Below are positions 13,663-14,048 of a DNA stretch of 14,048 nucleotides, piece by piece. Each line of letters opens with the position of its first letter. The stretch's first letter is position 1. Source of the DNA: Corallococcus sp. CAG:1435 (GTDB lineage: Bacteria > Bacillota > Clostridia > Christensenellales > CAG-314); NCBI GenBank assembly GCA_000433775.1, contig HF998446.1, positions 1 through 14,048 on the forward strand, given 5' to 3'. The position numbers and the translations under genes were made by a program. The notes beneath the pieces are model-generated. The model had not been told where the DNA came from. It did not search any database and saw nothing but the letters and a program-made list of their open reading frames with translations.

Positions 13663-13984
13663 CGAAAATATCGTTGGAGGAATTTTTCTCCTGCACCTTT
13701 TTGTTTTGTTTGTTTTGTCTTGCCAGGGACACGGCAAGTATCACGTCGCACACGAAGTACGCAGCAAGAAAGAATATCCAAAAGTAGGAAAACACAGGCG
13801 GAAGCCCCTCGTCAAACACAAACTGTGTCAGCACGAAACACAGGAAAGAAAGGGACAGAAAGACAAGTCCCGTTACGTTCAGTCTTGTGTGATTGCGGTG
13901 TCGGATGTTAACAATAAGGTCGGTGAAAAACAGTGCCATTCCCACTACTCCTACCGCCAATGCAACCCATTTTGCTGCTTCCAT
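13640..13984 (-). CDS. Small three-helix membrane protein, unknown function
   Basis: A 114-residue protein I do not recognise. Three membrane helices are evident: about residues 5-25 (ALAVGVVGMALFFTDLIV), 37-57 (VTGLVFLSLSFLCFVLTQFV) and 64-88 (VFSYFWIFFLAAYFVCDVIL). A basic loop IRHRNHTR lies between the first two, and the C-terminal tail (ARQNKQNKKVQEKN..DETTKQR) is charged and likely cytoplasmic. The ATG at 13984 follows AGAGG. Its last 23 bases overlap the smpB start, so it is the first visible gene of the operon and probably drives smpB translation by coupling. An operon promoter is not obvious in the 64 bases to the window edge. The frame is well supported by this arrangement, but the role is unknown. 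Confidence 0.75.
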   Translation of the reverse strand: MEAAKWVALAVGVVGMALFFTDLIVNIRHRNHTRLNVTGLVFLSLSFLCFVLTQFVFDEGLPPVFSYFWIFFLAAYFVCDVILAVSLARQNKQNKKVQEKNSSNDIFDETTKQR

Positions 13985-14048
13985 AATTTTCCTCTTTGGT
14001 TTTGTTGCCCAAACAGCAACAAATGTTTAATTTAACTTGCTTGCGTCT
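13985..14048. other. Window edge upstream of the smpB operon
   Basis: No gene. A small hairpin GTTGC-CCAAACA-GCAAC (14004-14020) lies in the leader of the first operon gene. Any promoter is weak or outside the window. Confidence 0.3.

Noticed and set aside
12658..13911. Plus-strand frame of 417 codons across the smpB operon
   Set aside because: Antisense to three real overlapping genes; low-complexity Phe/His/Val-rich translation.

Overview
The window looks like chromosomal DNA from a Gram-positive, low-to-moderate GC Firmicute, most likely an uncultured gut clostridium. This rests on strong AGGAGG-type ribosome binding sites, sigma-A-like promoters with 17-base spacers, GTG and TTG starts next to ATG, lipoprotein signal architecture, pyruvate,phosphate dikinase, and the typical smpB, S20 and tRNA genes. 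The exact lineage cannot be read from the sequence. Coding density is modest (roughly 70%), with several gaps of 300 to 770 bases.

Layout, left to right. On the minus strand, 1-283 is the N-terminal part of an alpha/beta hydrolase cut by the window edge. A DUF1003 membrane protein (459-1016) follows, then a SUFU-domain gene broken by a single-base frameshift (1498-2087). The large ppdK gene (2457-5102, minus) has its own promoter, an operator-like palindrome and a terminator. Divergent from it, on the plus strand, are rpsT (S20 with an unusual Lys/Ala-rich tail, 5750-6283) and a tRNA-Thr(CGT) gene (6432-6507), each with a promoter and a terminator.

A non-coding stretch (6537-7200) carries about three degenerate tandem copies of a 151-152 bp unit. 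It is followed on the minus strand by a lipoprotein with a GT80-sialyltransferase-like domain (7300-9165), a 690 bp gap, and a GH36 alpha-galactosidase (9854-12025). Upstream of the galactosidase are a palindrome and a segment lying between two minus-strand terminators, which could hold a small RNA. The right end is a tight minus-strand operon: a three-helix membrane protein, smpB, and a P-loop kinase-like protein.

The genes are mostly unlinked single-gene units: housekeeping translation genes (rpsT, tRNA-Thr, smpB), central carbon metabolism (ppdK), and accessory carbohydrate functions (alpha-galactosidase, surface GT80-like protein). No classical defence island, prophage, insertion sequence or CRISPR array was seen. 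The most unusual items are the surface-anchored GT80-like protein, the tandem intergenic repeat, the extended S20 and the frameshifted SUFU gene.
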